Positions 44,760 to 53,744 of a stretch of 64,000 bases of DNA are shown here, in pieces; the stretch's first letter is position 1; each line of letters begins with the position of its first letter. Where the stretch lies: positions 248,001 through 312,000 of the forward strand of contig JAZKJL010000003.1 of the NCBI GenBank assembly GCA_040384325.1, given 5' to 3'. Source of the stretch: JACMLX01 sp040384325 (GTDB lineage: Bacteria > Gemmatimonadota > Gemmatimonadetes > Gemmatimonadales > Gemmatimonadaceae). Below the pieces are notes generated by a model. The model worked only from the letters and a program-made list of their open reading frames with translations. It made no database searches and was not told where the DNA came from. The position numbers and the translations under genes were made by a program.

Positions 44760-45197
44760 TCAGAGCCCATGGAAGATCGCGAGGTACGCCGCGAGCCCGG
44801 TGAGGACCGGCACCACGAGATAGATCGGCTTCGCCAGCGCGGGAATGCGGTAGGGCAGGATGGAGAGCACGGCGACCACCACCCAGATCGCGATCTTGGC
44901 CCACAGCCACCCGGGGAAGATCGCGGTGCTGGTGAGGCCGAGGCGGGCCGCCTGGCCGAAGCCACCGGCCAGCGAGAGCAGCATGCCGAGGCCGAACACG
45001 CTGGCCGTCAGCGCGCGGGTGCGACTGGTGGCCTTGGTGCCGCCGTTGGCGGCGTGGATCGCGATGCCGCCCAGCGACGTCGTGGCGAGGAAGAGGCCGA
45101 AGATGTGCAGGCTCTTGTAGAACAGCTGCGTGCGGAAGAACGGCAGCGGAGCAGGCGACGACGTGACGGCGTCCTGCAGCAGGGCGAGCAGTGACAT
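44760..45197 (-). CDS. Small polytopic membrane protein of unknown function
   Basis: The 145-residue protein has about four hydrophobic helices and conserved-looking His residues in or near them (KSLHIFGLFLA, GGIAIHAANGG). It loosely recalls small heme-protein-like or SirB/CopD-like membrane proteins, but no motif supports a name. It sits between ychF and repeat element B on the minus strand, starting 29 bases after the ychF stop. Confidence 0.65.
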   Translation of the reverse strand: MSLLALLQDAVTSSPAPLPFFRTQLFYKSLHIFGLFLATTSLGGIAIHAANGGTKATSRTRALTASVFGLGMLLSLAGGFGQAARLGLTSTAIFPGWLWAKIAIWVVVAVLSILPYRIPALAKPIYLVVPVLTGLAAYLAIFHGL

Positions 45198-45226
45198 GGT
45201 GATGGCGTCAGGTGGGTGGGAATCGA

Positions 45227-46327
45227 TCAGACGTTGAAGCGGAACAACAGCACGTCCCCATCATGCACCACGTATTCCTTGCCTTCCGAACGCACCGCTC
45301 CCGCCTCCTTCGCGCCCTTCCACCCCTTCAGTCGCACGAAGTCGTCGAAGCCGGCCGTCTCGGCCCGGATGAACCCCTTCTCGAAATCGGTGTGGATCAC
45401 GGCGGCAGCCTTCGGCGCCGTGTCGCCGCGATGGATCGTCCACGCGCGCACTTCCTGTTCACCCGCGGTGAAGTAGGTGTGCAGTCCGAGGAGATGATAG
45501 CCCGCGTGGATCAGGCGATCGAGGCCGGCACTCTCGAGTCCGAGCGACGCCAGGAACTCCGCCTTCTCCTCCGGCGCCAGCTCCGCCAGCTCGGCCTCGA
45601 TACGCGCCGAGAACGGGACCACGTCGGCGACTTCATCGGACGACGCGATCGCGGTGCGCAGCGCGTCCACGTGCTTGCCGTGACCGGTGGCCAGTTCATC
45701 GTCGGTGACGTTGGCGGCGTAGAGCACCGGCTTCACCGTCAGCAGCATCAGCGGCTCGAGCAGGAAGAGTTCCTCCTTCGTCAGCCCTGCGCGGCGGATC
45801 GGCACGCCGTTCTGCAGCGAGGCGAGCGCCTTGGTGAGCGCCGGCAACTCGGCCAACGCTTCCTTGTCGCCACTCTTGGCGATGCGCTGCTGCTTGTCGA
45901 GGCGCTTCTCGACGCTGCCGATGTCGGCGAAGCAGAGCTCGAAGTCGATCACGTCGCGGTCGCGCACCGGGTCCACGCCACCCATCACGTGCGTGATGTC
46001 GTCGTCGTCGAAGCAGCGGATGACGTGCACGATCGCGTCGGTCTCGCGGATGTTGGCGAGGAACTTGTTCCCCAGCCCCTCACCCTGCGCGGCACCCTTC
46101 ACCAGGCCGGCGATGTCCACGAACTGCACCACGGCGGGGACGGTGCGCTTCGGCTGCACCACCGCGGCCAGTGCATCCAGGCGCGCGTCGGGCACTTCCA
46201 CCATGCCGACGTTGGGCTCCACGGTGCAGAACGGATAGTTCGCGGCCTCCGCCTTGGCGGCGGTGAGGGCGTTGAAGAGCGTGGACTTGCCGACGTTCGG
46301 GAGGCCGACGATGCCGAGCTTCAGCAC
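45227..46327 (-). CDS. ychF: Ribosome-binding ATPase YchF
   Basis: The 366-residue Obg-superfamily P-loop protein has Walker A GLPNVGKSTLFNALT, the switch region ANYPFCTVEPN, DIAGLVKGAAQGEGLGN and a nucleotide-specificity motif YAANVTDDE. That motif differs from the canonical NKxD, matching YchF preference for ATP. A TGS domain closes the protein (EVRAWTIHRGDTAP, EYVVHDGDVLLFRF). It starts with GTG. YchF binds ribosomes and is linked to stress response. pth lies upstream in the same direction. Confidence 0.97.
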   Translation of the reverse strand: MLKLGIVGLPNVGKSTLFNALTAAKAEAANYPFCTVEPNVGMVEVPDARLDALAAVVQPKRTVPAVVQFVDIAGLVKGAAQGEGLGNKFLANIRETDAIVHVIRCFDDDDITHVMGGVDPVRDRDVIDFELCFADIGSVEKRLDKQQRIAKSGDKEALAELPALTKALASLQNGVPIRRAGLTKEELFLLEPLMLLTVKPVLYAANVTDDELATGHGKHVDALRTAIASSDEVADVVPFSARIEAELAELAPEEKAEFLASLGLESAGLDRLIHAGYHLLGLHTYFTAGEQEVRAWTIHRGDTAPKAAAVIHTDFEKGFIRAETAGFDDFVRLKGWKGAKEAGAVRSEGKEYVVHDGDVLLFRFNV

Positions 46328-46367
46328 AGGATGGATCGGAGAAGGGAAGGGACAGGCAGCGCGCAGG

Positions 46368-46946
46368 TCACGCGGTCGGATTGAACTTATTCATCATCAG
46401 CGTGAGGCCGTCGCGGACCCACGATTCGCAGGCGTCGCCGAAGCGCGGCATGGCGGCTTCCATGAACTCCGTCTCCTCGCGCCCGAAGGGGCCGAGCACG
46501 TAACCGGAGAGGTCGCCGACGGAGGCCCGCGGGTGCAGCGGCGCGATGCCGATGCGCAGGCGGGGATACCCCGTGTTGCCGACGTGTGCCTGCACGGACT
46601 TGAGGCCGTTGTGTCCGCCGGCGCTGCCGCCGGGCCGTGCGCGCAGTGTCGCGAAGGGCAGCGCCACCTCGTCCACGATCACCAGCAGGTCGTGGGCAGC
46701 ATCCCAGCCCGGCCGGTTGAGGAACGGCCGCAGCACCTCGCCGCTCAGGTTCATGTACGTCTGCGGCTTGACCAGCTTCACCACCTCGTCGCCGACGCGG
46801 GCGGTGGCGACCATCGCCTTGCCGTCCTTCTTCCAGCCGTCGGCCTGCCAGCGGCGGGCGAGATGGTCGAGCACCCACCAGCCGATGTTGTGCCGGGTGC
46901 GCTCGTATTCCGAGCCGGGGTTGCCGAGGCCGAGAAGGACTTTCAT
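46368..46946 (-). CDS. pth: Peptidyl-tRNA hydrolase
   Basis: The 192-residue enzyme has LLGLGNPGSEYERTRHNIGWW (conserved N-terminus with the catalytic His, split at about residues 4-24), KPQTYMNLSGEVL, DEVALPFATLRARPGGSAGGHNGLKSV (about 92-118) and RIGI. It frees tRNA from peptidyl-tRNA. The order rplY-pth-ychF on the minus strand is common. Confidence 0.97.
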   Translation of the reverse strand: MKVLLGLGNPGSEYERTRHNIGWWVLDHLARRWQADGWKKDGKAMVATARVGDEVVKLVKPQTYMNLSGEVLRPFLNRPGWDAAHDLLVIVDEVALPFATLRARPGGSAGGHNGLKSVQAHVGNTGYPRLRIGIAPLHPRASVGDLSGYVLGPFGREETEFMEAAMPRFGDACESWVRDGLTLMMNKFNPTA

Positions 46947-46960
46947 GTCAGGAAACGAAT

Positions 46961-46996
46961 GCGGGGCGCGGCGCGAGTGATCGCACCGCGCCCCGC
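46961..46996 (-). terminator. Strong hairpin between rplY and pth
   Basis: An 11-base perfect stem GCGGGGCGCGG/CCGCGCCCCGC (46961-46971 with 46986-46996) lies 15 bases after the rplY stop. The minus strand continues ATTCGTTTCC into the pth start. It could terminate or attenuate rplY transcription before pth. Confidence 0.6.
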
Positions 46997-47011
46997 GCTC
47001 CGTGAAGTGAC

Positions 47012-47659
47012 TTACTTCGCGTCGTCAGCCAGCTTCTTGGCGCGGAGCACTTCCGGCTCGGCGGCCGCTGCGGCCGCGTCGGCGGCGGCGTCGGTGGCGT
47101 TGACCTTCGGTGCGGCGACCACCACCACCGAGGCGTCGGCATCGGTGATTACGGTCACGCCGGACGGCACGGTCAGGTCGCGGACGTGGATCGAGTCGCC
47201 GATGTTGAGCGCCGAGACGTCGACGTCGATGTGGTTCGGGATCGACGACGGGTCGACGGTGACCTCGAGCTCACGCATCGTCTGGTCGAGGATGCCGGCG
47301 AACGAGCGGACGCCGATCGAGGTGCCGACGATGACCAGCGGGATGCTGACCGTGATCAGCTCACCGGCCACCAGCTCCTGGAAGTCCACGTGCACCAGCT
47401 GCTTCTTGAACGGGTGCTTCTGGATCTCGCGGATCAGGGTGCGCGACACCTTGCCGTCGATGCTCAGTTCCACCACGGTCGAGCCGGCGGAGACGCGCTC
47501 GAGGAGGCGCTCCAGCTCACGCGTCGGGACGGCAAGCGACATCGGCTCACGCTTGTGGCCATAGATGACGGCCGGGACGGAGCCGGCGCGGCGCAGGGCA
47601 CGGGCGGCACCCTTGCCGGATTCGGAACGAAGCGTGGCGGACAGCGTGGCAGTGGACAT
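47012..47659 (-). CDS. rplY: Large-subunit ribosomal protein bL25, long (Ctc) form
   Basis: The 215-residue protein has the N-terminal 5S rRNA-binding bL25 domain (GKGAARALRRAGSVPAVIYG, KHPFKKQLVHVDFQEL) and a C-terminal TL5/Ctc extension (SIPNHIDVDVSALNIGDSIH, around residues 135-155). An Ala-rich tail closes it. Its start follows AGGAG by a suitable distance. It lies between prs and pth, the usual order. Confidence 0.95.
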   Translation of the reverse strand: MSTATLSATLRSESGKGAARALRRAGSVPAVIYGHKREPMSLAVPTRELERLLERVSAGSTVVELSIDGKVSRTLIREIQKHPFKKQLVHVDFQELVAGELITVSIPLVIVGTSIGVRSFAGILDQTMRELEVTVDPSSIPNHIDVDVSALNIGDSIHVRDLTVPSGVTVITDADASVVVVAAPKVNATDAAADAAAAAAEPEVLRAKKLADDAK

Positions 47660-47688
47660 CGGCAGGACTCCTGGGAACGCGCGCGGCG

Positions 47689-48639
47689 TCAGTCAAACAA
47701 CGAGCTGACGGACTGCTCGCTGTGGGTGAATCGAATGGCCTTCGACAGCAACTCGCCCACCGACAGCACGTTCAGCTGATGGGGACGACGGGACTCGGGG
47801 ATGGCGACCGAGTCGGTCACCGTCACTTCCTTGATCGGCGCATCGTCGAACCGCTGCTTGGCAGGGCCGCTCAACAATGCGTGGGTCGCGCAGACGTAGA
47901 TGTCGGCCGCACCGAGCGCCTTGAGCGCGCGAGCCGCTTCCGTCATCGTCCCGGCCGTGTCGATCATGTCGTCGGCGATGAGGCAATCACGCCCCTCCAC
48001 ATCGCCCACCACATTCAGCACTTCGGCCACGTTGGCCTTCGGGCGCCGCTTGTCGACGATCGCGAGCGATGCGTCGAGTCGCTTGGCGAACCCGCGGGCC
48101 ATCTTGGCGGCACCCACGTCCGGCGCCACCACCACCAGGTCCTTCAGGTCCTTCTTGCGGTAATGCGCCGTCAGCACCGGGGCCGCGTACAGGTGATCCA
48201 CCGGCACGTCGAAGAACCCCTGCAACTGGTGCTGATGGAAATCGAGGCCGAGCACCCGATCGGCGCCGGCGGCCTGGATCATGTTCGCCATCAGCTTGGC
48301 GGCGATCGCCACGCGCGGCTGGTCCTTGCGATCCTGCCGCGCGTAGCCGAAGTACGGGAGCACACAGGTGATGCGGGTCGCGCTCGCCCGGCGGGCGGCG
48401 TCGATCAGCAGCAGCATCTCGACGATGTTGTCGGCCGGCGGGTTGGTCGACTGGATGATGTAGAGATCCGACCCGCGGATGTTCTCATCGATCCGGACGA
48501 AGATCTCCCCGTCGCTGAAACGCGTCGCGGTGGTCCGTGCGAGCTCGACGCCAAGATGGCGCGCGACCTCGTCGGCCAGGGCGGGGTTGGCAGTCCCCGA
48601 GATGATCTTGGCGCCTGGCGCCAGCGGCAGCGTGTCCAT
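47689..48639 (-). CDS. prs: Ribose-phosphate pyrophosphokinase
   Basis: The 316-residue enzyme makes PRPP from ribose 5-phosphate and ATP. Motifs: FSDGEIFVRIDENIRGSD (around 41-58), YFGYARQDRKDQPR (ATP-binding flexible loop region), VLGLDFHQHQLQGFF, and the PRPP loop CLIADDMIDTAGTM. Length is normal. It starts with ATG at 48639, 11 bases past the upstream stop, and is followed by rplY after 29 bases. Confidence 0.97.
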   Translation of the reverse strand: MDTLPLAPGAKIISGTANPALADEVARHLGVELARTTATRFSDGEIFVRIDENIRGSDLYIIQSTNPPADNIVEMLLLIDAARRASATRITCVLPYFGYARQDRKDQPRVAIAAKLMANMIQAAGADRVLGLDFHQHQLQGFFDVPVDHLYAAPVLTAHYRKKDLKDLVVVAPDVGAAKMARGFAKRLDASLAIVDKRRPKANVAEVLNVVGDVEGRDCLIADDMIDTAGTMTEAARALKALGAADIYVCATHALLSGPAKQRFDDAPIKEVTVTDSVAIPESRRPHQLNVLSVGELLSKAIRFTHSEQSVSSLFD

Positions 48640-48650
48640 ATGGCAGAGCC

Positions 48651-50054
48651 TTAGAACCTACCAGCCGGAGGCGATTCGTTCAAGGCCAGCGGCAAGGCTG
48701 GGTCTGTCAGCTCGTTCCCGCGATCGGCCCGTTCCACCAAGGCCAGGACCAGGCAGGCGGCCGCCCCGGTGATCAGGATGTCGGTGACGTCAGGATAGCG
48801 GCCGGGCACCACCAGTTGCCCCAGCTCCAGCACCGCGGCATAGAGTACCGCACTGAGGATGCCCGGGGTCGGAGCGCCGATCCGTTTCCGTGCGGCGAGG
48901 CAGGCGCCGACGGCGGCGCCCAATCCCGCCCGCTGGAGCACCAGGAACACGCTCGACATGTCCTGCCGCTCGAACAGCGAAAGCATGGGGACCAGCTGCT
49001 GCCACCGGAGCGCCGGTGCCCCGACGGTCGTCGTCACCCAGCCGGCAGGGCTCCATGCCATCACCGCACCCAGCGCCGCAGCGAGCAGGCCGAGTTGCGC
49101 CGCACGGGTGGTCCGCGCCGTCACGATCGTGCGCCAGCGAGGGACCAGCGCCAGCGCCAGCGTCAGGCCAGCCGCCAGCGCGGTGACCTGCGCCCCGACC
49201 GCCAGCTGATCCCGCTGCAGTCCCACCATCCCGCGGCCGAGATGCACCAGCGCCAGGCACCCCGGTGCGATCGCCAGCCAGGCCAGCAGTTGGCGCCGAC
49301 GGATCCGCCCGGTGCGGTCACTGATCGCGATGCCGACCGCCACCCCCACCGCCAGCCAGGCGAGCATGTCGGCCAGCAGCGCCGTCCACTGCACCTCCGC
49401 GGCTGCGGCCTCGCTCACCATCCGCAACCGGGCCAGCGGCGTGGCCGCCCACCCGATCACCATCGCCGGCCGACTGCTGGGCGCGAAGCTGAGGCCGGCC
49501 GCTGTCAGCAGCAGCGAACCCGCAGGGAGCCACCCGGGCACGCCGATCAGGGTGCCGCGGCGCATGTCGCCGATCGCGCGGTGCTCCACCGCCGCCAACG
49601 CCAGCGCACCGAGCAGCGAGCCGAGCGTGTTGGTGCCCACGTCCACGATGCTCGCCTGTCGATGCTCGGCGAACAGCTGCGCCGACTCCACGGTGAGGCT
49701 GGCGAGCAGGCCGACCAGCGTGGCGCGCAGCACATCGCGGCGACTGGTCGGTCGCGGCGACGTGAGCGCGTAGATGGCGCCCCAGCCAAAGAAGAGTGCG
49801 ATGTTGCGCACCCCATCCACCACGTCCTTGAAGTTGAGCACCGGCAGCATCGCGCGCTGCAGCCGCTCGACGGCGTGCGCCAGCGACGGATCGATGCCCA
49901 GTCGCAGGAGTGTGGCGAGTGCGATGCAGAGCAGGTACGCGACGCGGATCGGCGTCGCGTGACGCTGCGCGAGGTCGGCGAGGTTGATGCTGCGCTGCGG
50001 GGCCCGCTGCGCCGGCATGTCGGTCGTGCGGCGCGGGACTCGTTCGGGATTCAC
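48651..50054 (-). CDS. Membrane protein with two VanZ-like regions
   Basis: The 467-residue protein has roughly ten hydrophobic helices. Two regions look VanZ-like: an N-terminal one (NIALFFGWGAIYAL, VESAQLFAEHRQASIVDVGTNTLGSLLG split at about residues 122-149) and a C-terminal one (AVLELGQLVVPGRYPDVTDILITG at about 415-438). VanZ proteins are small membrane proteins linked to teicoplanin resistance or unknown envelope roles; a double unit in one chain is unusual. Start may be GTG 50054 or ATG 50018. tRNA-Gln lies just upstream. Confidence 0.72.
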   Translation of the reverse strand: MNPERVPRRTTDMPAQRAPQRSINLADLAQRHATPIRVAYLLCIALATLLRLGIDPSLAHAVERLQRAMLPVLNFKDVVDGVRNIALFFGWGAIYALTSPRPTSRRDVLRATLVGLLASLTVESAQLFAEHRQASIVDVGTNTLGSLLGALALAAVEHRAIGDMRRGTLIGVPGWLPAGSLLLTAAGLSFAPSSRPAMVIGWAATPLARLRMVSEAAAAEVQWTALLADMLAWLAVGVAVGIAISDRTGRIRRRQLLAWLAIAPGCLALVHLGRGMVGLQRDQLAVGAQVTALAAGLTLALALVPRWRTIVTARTTRAAQLGLLAAALGAVMAWSPAGWVTTTVGAPALRWQQLVPMLSLFERQDMSSVFLVLQRAGLGAAVGACLAARKRIGAPTPGILSAVLYAAVLELGQLVVPGRYPDVTDILITGAAACLVLALVERADRGNELTDPALPLALNESPPAGRF

Positions 50055-50079
50055 GCTGATGTCAGGACTGGAACGAGAA

Positions 50080-50150
50080 TTCCCCGACGTGGATTCGAAC
50101 CACGATTCACGGCTCCAAAGGCCGCTGTCCTGCCATTAGACGATCGGGGA
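50080..50150 (-). tRNA. tRNA-Gln (anticodon UUG)
   Basis: The minus strand folds as a tRNA: acceptor stem TCCCCGA/TCGGGGA, D arm GTCTAATGGCAGGAC, anticodon stem-loop GCGGC-CTTTGGA-GCCGT with anticodon TTG, and T arm CGTGG-TTCGAAT-CCACG. The discriminator base is A at 50080, and CCA is not encoded. It lies between ispE and the VanZ-like gene on the same strand. Confidence 0.95.
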
Positions 50151-50162
50151 TCGAGGCGAAGG

Positions 50163-51113
50163 CTAACGGAAACCCGAGGCCGACGACAAGATCGCGACCG
50201 CCGGAACCTCCTCGAGCGTGCGGGCGACGACGTGTCGCACGCCATCGCCATCGGGCCAGCGTGACGCGATCGCCACCACGGCATCGCGCGCCGATCGCTC
50301 CGGCGTGATGGCGAAGACGGTGGCGCCGGAGCCGGACAGGCGCACCAATGCCGATGGTGCCGCGGCATGCCAGGCGTGATGGACCTGCGCGACATCCGGT
50401 CGCAGTGCGAACACCGGTGTCTCGAAATCGTTGCACGACGACGCGGCGAGCGAGGACCAGTCCTGCAACGACGCGATGGTGTGCAGCGCCGCGTGGTGTG
50501 GAGCCACCGACCCGGCCGTGCGCGACTCGGCCAGTGCGCCGTACGCTGCCGCCGTGTTCACGCCTTCGCGAAAGGTGGCGAGGTGCACGGCGCAGGTGGG
50601 CAGTGACGGGAGCGCGAGCATCCGCTCCCCGCGACCCCACGCCAACGCACTCGCGGCCTCGGTGGTGAGGAAGGGCACGTCGGCGCCGAGCGTGGCGGCG
50701 ATCGCGAGCAACCGCGCCATGGACAGCGGCGCTGGATTGAGCGCGTTCAGCGCGCGCAGCACCGCACCGGCGTCGGCACTGCCGCCACCGAGTCCGGCAC
50801 CGGTGGGAATGCGCTTGGTCAGCACGATCGCGACTTCTTGTGCCGCGTCCGGCCACTGTGCGGCCTCGCGATACGCTGCCGCCGCACGCCACGCGAGATT
50901 CTGCGGATTTGGCACGTCCAGCGCCGGATCACATCGCAGGGTGATGCCACTTCCGAGTCCCACCTGCACCTCGACGTCGTCGGCCATCGAGATGCGCTGG
51001 AAGATCGTCTCCAGTTGGTGAAAGCCGCTCGCCTCGCGGGCGAGGATGCGCAGGTCGAGATTCACCTTCGCCCACGCCTGCACCTGCGCCGTGCGCACCG
51101 CGCCCTCAGGCAT
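50163..51113 (-). CDS. ispE: 4-diphosphocytidyl-2-C-methyl-D-erythritol kinase
   Basis: The 316-residue GHMP kinase acts in the MEP isoprenoid pathway. Motifs: AWAKVNLDLRIL near the start, GFHQLETIFQRI, the ATP loop PTGAGLGGGSADAGA and LGADVPFL, and the C-terminal VRLSGSGATVFAI. The open frame extends to 51191, but the ATG at 51113 fits the family and overlaps the upstream membrane-protein stop by eight bases. tRNA-Gln follows closely. Confidence 0.95.
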   Translation of the reverse strand: MPEGAVRTAQVQAWAKVNLDLRILAREASGFHQLETIFQRISMADDVEVQVGLGSGITLRCDPALDVPNPQNLAWRAAAAYREAAQWPDAAQEVAIVLTKRIPTGAGLGGGSADAGAVLRALNALNPAPLSMARLLAIAATLGADVPFLTTEAASALAWGRGERMLALPSLPTCAVHLATFREGVNTAAAYGALAESRTAGSVAPHHAALHTIASLQDWSSLAASSCNDFETPVFALRPDVAQVHHAWHAAAPSALVRLSGSGATVFAITPERSARDAVVAIASRWPDGDGVRHVVARTLEEVPAVAILSSASGFR

Positions 51114-52140
51114 CGGCGGCTGCCTGCGGCTGCTGCGAGGTGGCGCGCATGTCGCGCAACGACAGGCCGAGACGCGAGAAGTAGAACGCACCCAGCGCGG
51201 TGATCGGCACGAAGGTCAGCAGGTGGAAGCCCACCGCCCAGGTGACGGCCAGCGTGACCGGCACGCCGTAGATCTGCAGCCCGGCCTTGGCGAAGGCCTC
51301 GAACGGCCCGAAGAATCCGGGCGACGAGGGAATCGCGACACCGATCGCGATCAACCCCTGCAGGAACAGCGCACCGGAGAACGGCGCATCGATGCCGACG
51401 GCGCGGAAGGCGATCCAGAACGCGAGCGCGTTGGTGAGCCAATGCAGCACGGTCCAGAACACCACCCGTGCGAAGCGCGATGGGCTGCGCAGCACGGCCA
51501 GGCCGGCCGTCGCGTGTTCGACGAAGTCGGCGACGCGGTGTTCCCAGCGTGGCACGGTGCGACGAACCAGGCTGGTGGCCACCGAGCGGACGATTTCCGG
51601 GCGGAATGCGACCATCACCGCCGCGCCGAAGATCAGCAGCAGGGCGAGCACGCCCCAGGTGCCGATCAATGCGGTGGCGGGCCGGCCACCGATGGTGGCA
51701 CCGGGCGGGAAGCCGGGTGCCAGCATGGCGCCGAACATCAGTGCGAAGACGATGATCGCATCGAACACGCGATCGAGTGCGATCGAGGCCAGCGCGCTGG
51801 TGAAGGACACGGCGCGCGTCTCACGCGAGAGGGCATAGGCCCGCGCCACTTCACCGGCGCGGGCCGGCAGCACGTTGTTGATCATCATGCCAATGGCGAT
51901 CGCGCGCCACGCATCGACGAACCGCAGCGTCGGTGCGATCGGCTCCAGCAGCACCACCCAGCGGAGCGCTCGCAGCGGGAAGATCGCGGTGGCCACGGCA
52001 GCCGAGAGCAGCAGCAGGCCGAGGTTGGCGCCGCGCAGCTGTGCCAGCAACTCGGACGGCTGCACGTCGCGCAGCGTCCAGCCGAGCAGCAGCACCGTGA
52101 GGATGGCGCCGAGTGCGGTCTTCCATCGTGCCCCGTTCAT
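51106..52140 (-). CDS. Flippase-like membrane protein (LPG synthase TM / UPF0104 family)
   Basis: The 344-residue protein has about seven to eight hydrophobic helices and the family motifs LRALRWVVLL, NNVLPARAGEVARAYALS, ALASIALDRVFDAI and IPSSPGFFGPFEAFAKAGL. Relatives are the flippase-like part of MprF and other lipid-related membrane proteins. It lacks a synthetase domain. The ATG at 52140 follows the Hpt-like gene stop by 13 bases; ispE overlaps its end. Lipid translocation is inferred from the family. Confidence 0.85.
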   Translation of the reverse strand: MNGARWKTALGAILTVLLLGWTLRDVQPSELLAQLRGANLGLLLLSAAVATAIFPLRALRWVVLLEPIAPTLRFVDAWRAIAIGMMINNVLPARAGEVARAYALSRETRAVSFTSALASIALDRVFDAIIVFALMFGAMLAPGFPPGATIGGRPATALIGTWGVLALLLIFGAAVMVAFRPEIVRSVATSLVRRTVPRWEHRVADFVEHATAGLAVLRSPSRFARVVFWTVLHWLTNALAFWIAFRAVGIDAPFSGALFLQGLIAIGVAIPSSPGFFGPFEAFAKAGLQIYGVPVTLAVTWAVGFHLLTFVPITALGAFYFSRLGLSLRDMRATSQQPQAAADA

Positions 52141-52153
52141 CGCGCGCAACCGG

Positions 52154-53659
52154 TCAGCTGGAACTCCCTGCCAGTTCGACCAGATCGAACAGCTCGCGGA
52201 TCAGGGCGGCGTCGTGCGCGTCGCCGGTGGTGCGCAACTGGCCGACGATGTGTCGCGCCCGCGACAAGGCCCGCGGCCCGCGGTAGAGCAGGTCGTCGAT
52301 CGGGACGACGTCGGGTTCACCGTCGGGCGCCGTGGTGCCGGAGGCGGGACGTGCCGGTGTGGTCGTGGGCGTGGGTGTGGATGACACCGCGATCAGGTCG
52401 AGCGGCGTGCGCACCAGTTCCTGCACGTTCTCGAGGCTCTGGCTGAGCAGCGAATTGAGTTCACGTCCGCTCGGCGCCGACGGGGTGGCACGCGCCACGG
52501 TCGGCGTGGCGAGGGGCGTGGCGCGACCCGACTGCGTCGCGCTGGCGATCGGCGTGCGGTCGCGCGGCGTGAACGACGCGTTCGGCCGCGAGGCATGTTC
52601 CGACTGCGCGCCGGTGCTGAGTGGCGTGGCCGCCATCGCCACGCGACGCAATTCGGTGAGGCGCTGGGCGCGGATCTGCGGCGCGAGATCCTGCTGCAGG
52701 ATCACCGTGAGGGCGCTGTCCAGCGCACCGGCAGCGGCGGCGGCGAGGGGCGCGCGGGCCTGCAGCATGGCGTCGCAGAAGGCGCGCACGTCGTCGTGTT
52801 CGTAGCTGGCTGCGGTGTCGCGCAGGGACAGGAGCACCGGGCGGAAGGCGGCCAGCATGTCGGCGCCGGCTTCCTGCATCGCGCCCTGGCGGATGGGAGT
52901 CAGGCGCGCCCGCAGCGAGGCGACGAGCGGGGCGACGTCGGAGATGAACCGCTGGGCGAACGTGATCGCCGGGCTGCTGGCCCGGAACACCACGGCGTCG
53001 GTGCCGCTGGCGGGAGCCAGCGACGCGATGGGGACGATTGGCATCGGTGCGTCGGACATGGGGGCCACTCCACGCAAAGGGGTGGCCACCGAGGCGGACT
53101 CGACAGAGCGCATCGCCACCGGCGTCGGCGGGACTGGCGAACTCATGGCAGAGGGGACAGCGGGCGCGGCGGCGCCGTGATCGAGCGAGTTGAAGAATGC
53201 GGAAACGGCACGGTTCGGTTCGTGTGACGCGGGCGATGCCGGTGCACTCGCCGCACCCCCACTCTGCATCAGCTGTCCATGACGTTCAACGGCGTCGATG
53301 ACCTCGCTCAGCCGGCCGCCGGTGGTGCGCGCGCGCTGGTCCTGACTTTCGCCCCACAGGCGCGCCATCGGCACCAGCGCACGCAGCTCGGTCACCGACT
53401 CCGCGACCGTCGCTCCCAGTTCGGGCGTCCAGGCGATCCGGCCCTCGTGCAGCAACATCGCCGCGCGCTCCAGGCCCGAGGCGGCATCGGCGAAGGTGGA
53501 CAGGCGTGCCATCACGGCGCTCCCGCGCAGCCCACGCGCCAGCTTCAGCAGGGTGGCCGAGTCCGGTCCCCGCGGCTCGTCGTTCGCCAGCAGTCGCTGC
53601 AGGCGGTCGATGAAGTCGCTGGCTTCGAGGACGAAGAAATCGAGGAGGCCGACGGACAT
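52154..53659 (-). CDS. Protein with a degenerate Hpt-like N-terminal domain
   Basis: The 501-residue soluble protein begins with LLDFFVLEASDFIDRLQRLL and LKLARGLRGSAVMARL, which align with the Hpt helix where the phosphorylated His normally stands in (A)HxLKGSA; here Arg replaces His. A second helical domain lies around 240-340, linked by Pro/Ala/Ser/Thr-rich segments. The C-terminus again looks helical (RHIVGQLRTTGD). No kinase, receiver or CheW domain is seen. A scaffold or phosphotransfer-decoy role is possible. Start at 53659 (MSVGLLDFF) is preferred over 53683. Confidence 0.65.
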   Translation of the reverse strand: MSVGLLDFFVLEASDFIDRLQRLLANDEPRGPDSATLLKLARGLRGSAVMARLSTFADAASGLERAAMLLHEGRIAWTPELGATVAESVTELRALVPMARLWGESQDQRARTTGGRLSEVIDAVERHGQLMQSGGAASAPASPASHEPNRAVSAFFNSLDHGAAAPAVPSAMSSPVPPTPVAMRSVESASVATPLRGVAPMSDAPMPIVPIASLAPASGTDAVVFRASSPAITFAQRFISDVAPLVASLRARLTPIRQGAMQEAGADMLAAFRPVLLSLRDTAASYEHDDVRAFCDAMLQARAPLAAAAAGALDSALTVILQQDLAPQIRAQRLTELRRVAMAATPLSTGAQSEHASRPNASFTPRDRTPIASATQSGRATPLATPTVARATPSAPSGRELNSLLSQSLENVQELVRTPLDLIAVSSTPTPTTTPARPASGTTAPDGEPDVVPIDDLLYRGPRALSRARHIVGQLRTTGDAHDAALIRELFDLVELAGSSS

Positions 53660-53744
53660 GGAGTGGGGAGACGGGGACAGCATCGATCCGGGACGACCCG
53701 CGCGCGGTGCAAGCTACATGAGAGGCGAACCTGACCGGTGTGGG

